Shown one piece after another: positions 51,161 through 53,636 of a stretch of 53,636 bases of DNA. The stretch is from the NCBI RefSeq assembly GCF_002355275.1, contig NZ_CP023453.1, positions 1 through 53,636 on the forward strand, written 5' to 3'. This DNA is from Rhizorhabdus dicambivorans (GTDB taxonomy: Bacteria > Pseudomonadota > Alphaproteobacteria > Sphingomonadales > Sphingomonadaceae). The position numbers and the translations under genes are program-made. The first letter of the stretch is position 1. Each line of letters opens with the position of its first letter. The notes under the pieces were generated by a model. It saw nothing but the letters and a program-made list of their open reading frames with translations. It was not told the DNA's origin and did not search any database.

Positions 51161-51763
51161 TCGGTGGCGCCATAGGCGCGCAAAAAGGCTCGACCGCGCC
51201 TGCGACGGCCTGCTTGCGTCCGATATGCGGTCCGGCCCCGAACAGCATGGGCTCGACGATGCCAGCCTCGAGCATGCCCTTGAGATGCCCGGCGGCGAGA
51301 CTAGGATCGACCGCGCGAATGGCGCCCTTCTCGCGTAAATCCGCGAGATAGGCGCGCATCGCCTCCCAGCCGCGCTTGGACCGCGCTCGTAAAGCAGCGC
51401 GCCCACTTCGACATGTGCCCCCTCCGCGACCGCGGCGCGCGTCACCGCGAGAACGTCGGGGCGCATGATGAAGTCGAGATAGGCTTCGCCGAACCGCCGC
51501 AAAACCCGATCGACCTGCGGAACCGATGGATCGAGCAGGTCGAGCATGACCTGGCTCTGTTCGCCCAATGCCTCGATCATCGCGGCAACGAACAGCTCTT
51601 CCTTCGACTTGAAATAGCCATAGAGCGTGGCCTTCGAGCCGCCCACGCGCGCCGAGATCTCCGCCATGGTCGCCCGCTCGTAGCCGGTCTCGCGAAACAG
51701 CACCGTCGCGACGTCGAGGATGGCCCTGCGCTTTTCGTCCGGCCGTGATCGCACCCTCTGCAT
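51157..51763 (-). CDS. TetR/AcrR-family repressor (copy 2, frame-broken as read)
   Basis: Matches 20107-20715; a C is lost near 51188 and a G near 51378. HTH half intact. Confidence 0.85.
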
Positions 51764-51865
51764 CCTCCTTTTATGAACCGCATTGTACAGCTTTCGCTTG
51801 ACGCTGCAAGGCTCGATTGATAGCCGACCGTCCTGTACAGTTTAGACTTCGCAGGGGATTGCTTC

Positions 51866-53295
51866 TTGCTAGGATCGACCCGATTTGGGCGCTCGGTTGT
51901 TGAGGGAGCGGCCGGGCTCGTGCTCGCCGCGCTGCTCAGCGGCTGCGCAACTCTGCCGTCGAGGACCGAATTGCGTCCGATGTCCCGGCCCGAGCAGATG
52001 GCGAGTGGCCGAAGCCTTGCCGCCGCCCAAGCAGCATGGCCATCGGACGGCTGGTGGCGCAGTTTGGCGATCCGCAGCTCGACCGCCTGATCGCGGAGGG
52101 CCTTGCCAGCGCGACCGATCTTCGCGTTGCCGAAGCGCGCTTCGCCAAGGCCGACGCACTGGTCCGTCAGACGCGCAGCCGGCTGCTGCCGTCGCTGTCC
52201 GCGGACGCGCAGGCAGGCGCCACCAAGCAGAGCTACAATTATCTGATCCCCGGCGACTTCTCGCCGCGCGGCTGGCCCGATTATGGTCAGGGCGCACTCA
52301 GTCTCGACTGGGATCTCGATTTCTGGGCAAGAACCGCGCCGCGCTCGCCGCGGCCCGCTCGGAGGCCGAGCGGCTGCCGCCGAGGCGGCCGCCGCGCGTC
52401 TCGCCGTGTCGGCGGGGATCGCCGGAGCCTATGCCGATCTCGCCGGTCTTTACGCCGAGCAGGACGCCGCGGCCGACGCGGTGCGGGTGCGCGCCGCACG
52501 CTCGAGCTGATTGCGGGCCGCAAGTCGCAGGGCCTCGAGAATGACGGCGCCGTCGAGCGTGCGCGCTCGGCCCTGGCGTCCGCGCAGAGCGAACTGGCCG
52601 CCCTGGCGGAAAGCCTCGCGCTCACCCGCAACCGCATCGCCGTTCTGCTCGGCGCCGGTCCCGACCGCGGGCTTTCCGTCGAACGGCCGGCGCCGGCGGC
52701 GAGCAGTGTCTTCGGGCTCCCCGCCAATCTGCCGGCCGAGTTGATCGGGCGGCGGCCCGATATCATCGCCGCGCGGCTCCGCGCCGAAGCGCGGCAAGCC
52801 GGATCAAGCAAGCCCGCGCCCCTTCTACCCGAACGTCAATCTCGCCGGCCTGATCGGCCTGCAGGCGCTCGGCGTCGACAATGTGTTCAAATCCGGTTCA
52901 ACCTCGGCACGGTCGGCCCGGCGATCAGCCTGCCGATCTTCGATGGCGGCAGGCTGCGCGGTCAGTATCGCGCGGCCGAAGCCGATTACGCGATCGCGGT
53001 TGCCCAGTATGACGGGACGCTCGCGCAGGCCCTTCGCGAGGTGGCAGATGCAGCGGCGAGCGAGCGGGCGCTCGGAGAGCGGCTGGACCGGGCGCAGGAG
53101 GCCGAACGCGCCGCCAGCGCCGCCTGTACTGTGGCCAACAATCGCTATCGCGGCGGCCTTGCCACCTATCTCGACGTGCTTGTCGCCGAGGATGCGCTGA
53201 TTGCCGCCCGCCGCGCCGTCGCCTCGCTCCAGACCCGTGCCTTCGCGCTCGATGTCGCGCTCATCCGCGCGCTCGGCGGCGGCTTCCGATCTTGA
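51866..53295 (+). CDS. NodT-family outer-membrane factor (copy 2, frame-broken as read)
   Basis: Matches 20818-22254. Signal peptide and lipobox intact; frame shifts near 52055, 52327, 52370, 52492, 52789, 52819 and 52904. Confidence 0.88.
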
Positions 53296-53308
53296 AGGAA
53301 CGCACTCC

Positions 53309-53636
53309 ATGTCCAAGACCACCCATATCATCGAGCATGACGTCCATACCATCATCGAGGAGGAAGGCCCGAGGATGAGACCGCGCGCAAGGGCAAGCGC
53401 AAGCGATTGTTCTCGGGCTTGCCGCCGGCGTGGCGGTGCTCGGCGCCGGCTATTATGCCTATGACGCGCTCGTCGCGTCGCAGCATGTCGAGACCGACAA
53501 TGCCTATGTCGGCGCCAATGTCGCGCAGGTGACGCCGCTGGTCGGCGGCCCCGTGCGCGAGGTGCTCGTCGACGACACCCAGCCGGTGAAGCGCGGCGAC
53601 ATCCTGTCCGTCTCGACGACACCGACGCGAAGATCG
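53309..53636 (+). CDS. HlyD/EmrA-family adaptor (copy 2, cut by the window end, frame-broken)
   Basis: The first 109 codons of the gene at 22268-23434, ending inside the lipoyl-like half. One-base losses near 53370, 53412 and 53608. Confidence 0.85.

Larger units (their letters stand above)
33823..53636 (+). repeat. Second copy of the large direct repeat, running off the window
   Basis: Matches 2812-22598. The half up to about 42283 is clean and supplies intact versions of genes broken in copy 1; from there to the end it carries frequent single-base indels. The end (53636) corresponds to 22598, inside the HlyD-family gene. Confidence 0.97.

Noticed and set aside
42283-53636. Reading copy 2 as a diverged, decaying duplicate
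   Set aside because: Differences are almost all one-base indels in homopolymers rather than substitutions, and the clean and error-rich halves switch places between copies. Sequencing error explains this better.

Overview
The window looks like one complete long-read contig from an alphaproteobacterium, most likely a sphingomonad. The evidence is the high GC, a Ti/MOBQ-type traA with divergent traC-traD-traG, a RepA of the replication-initiator-A type, a NodT-type outer-membrane factor with an EmrAB-like pump, and small sphingomonad-style hypothetical genes. No rRNA, tRNA or CRISPR array was seen.

Layout. (1) 1-2811 is a short segment found only once: the 3' part of a thymidine/AMP phosphorylase-like gene, a translationally coupled PRPP synthetase, a small conserved hypothetical gene, and the first 35 codons of a FixJ-like response regulator cut exactly at the end of an IS21-family element. 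(2) From 2812 a unit of about 31,046 bp starts, runs to 33822, then starts again and is read a second time up to the window end (2812-22598 = 33823-53636). This is what a 31-kb circular plasmid read about 1.6 times would give; a tandem integration is the alternative.

Plasmid gene order in one unit: IS21-family element; end of a Tn3-family element; WGR gene, small hypothetical, DUF6118-like gene and traA relaxase (all minus); oriT-like site; traC-traD-traG (plus); a hairpin cluster and iteron origin; repA; parA with a ribbon-helix-helix partner and three copies of a 14-bp motif; a PIN toxin/antitoxin pair; a histidine phosphatase; an RHH regulator coupled to a tyrosine recombinase behind a perfect palindromic operator; a TetR fragment; then a cargo of TetR repressor, outer-membrane factor, HlyD/EmrA adaptor and 14-TM MFS pump; a small hypothetical gene; and a transposon nest. 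A relaxase and coupling protein are present but no type IV secretion channel, so the plasmid should be mobilizable rather than self-transmissible.

The transposon nest has three levels and each insertion can be undone exactly. An IS21-family element (5-bp duplication AGAGA) sits in the resolvase gene of a second Tn3-family transposon. That transposon (duplication AGTAT) sits in the tnpA of a first Tn3-family transposon. The first (duplication TTGGA) sits in the plasmid. Removing each insertion restores an open reading frame of normal length, and the ancestral plasmid would be about 19.15 kb.

Data quality. Frame breaks are confined to the two ends (about 1-7215 and 42283-53636). Wherever the same gene is seen in the other copy, that copy is intact. 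The breaks should be read as uncorrected sequencing indels at the contig ends, not as pseudogenes; the intact copy is the reference for each gene.
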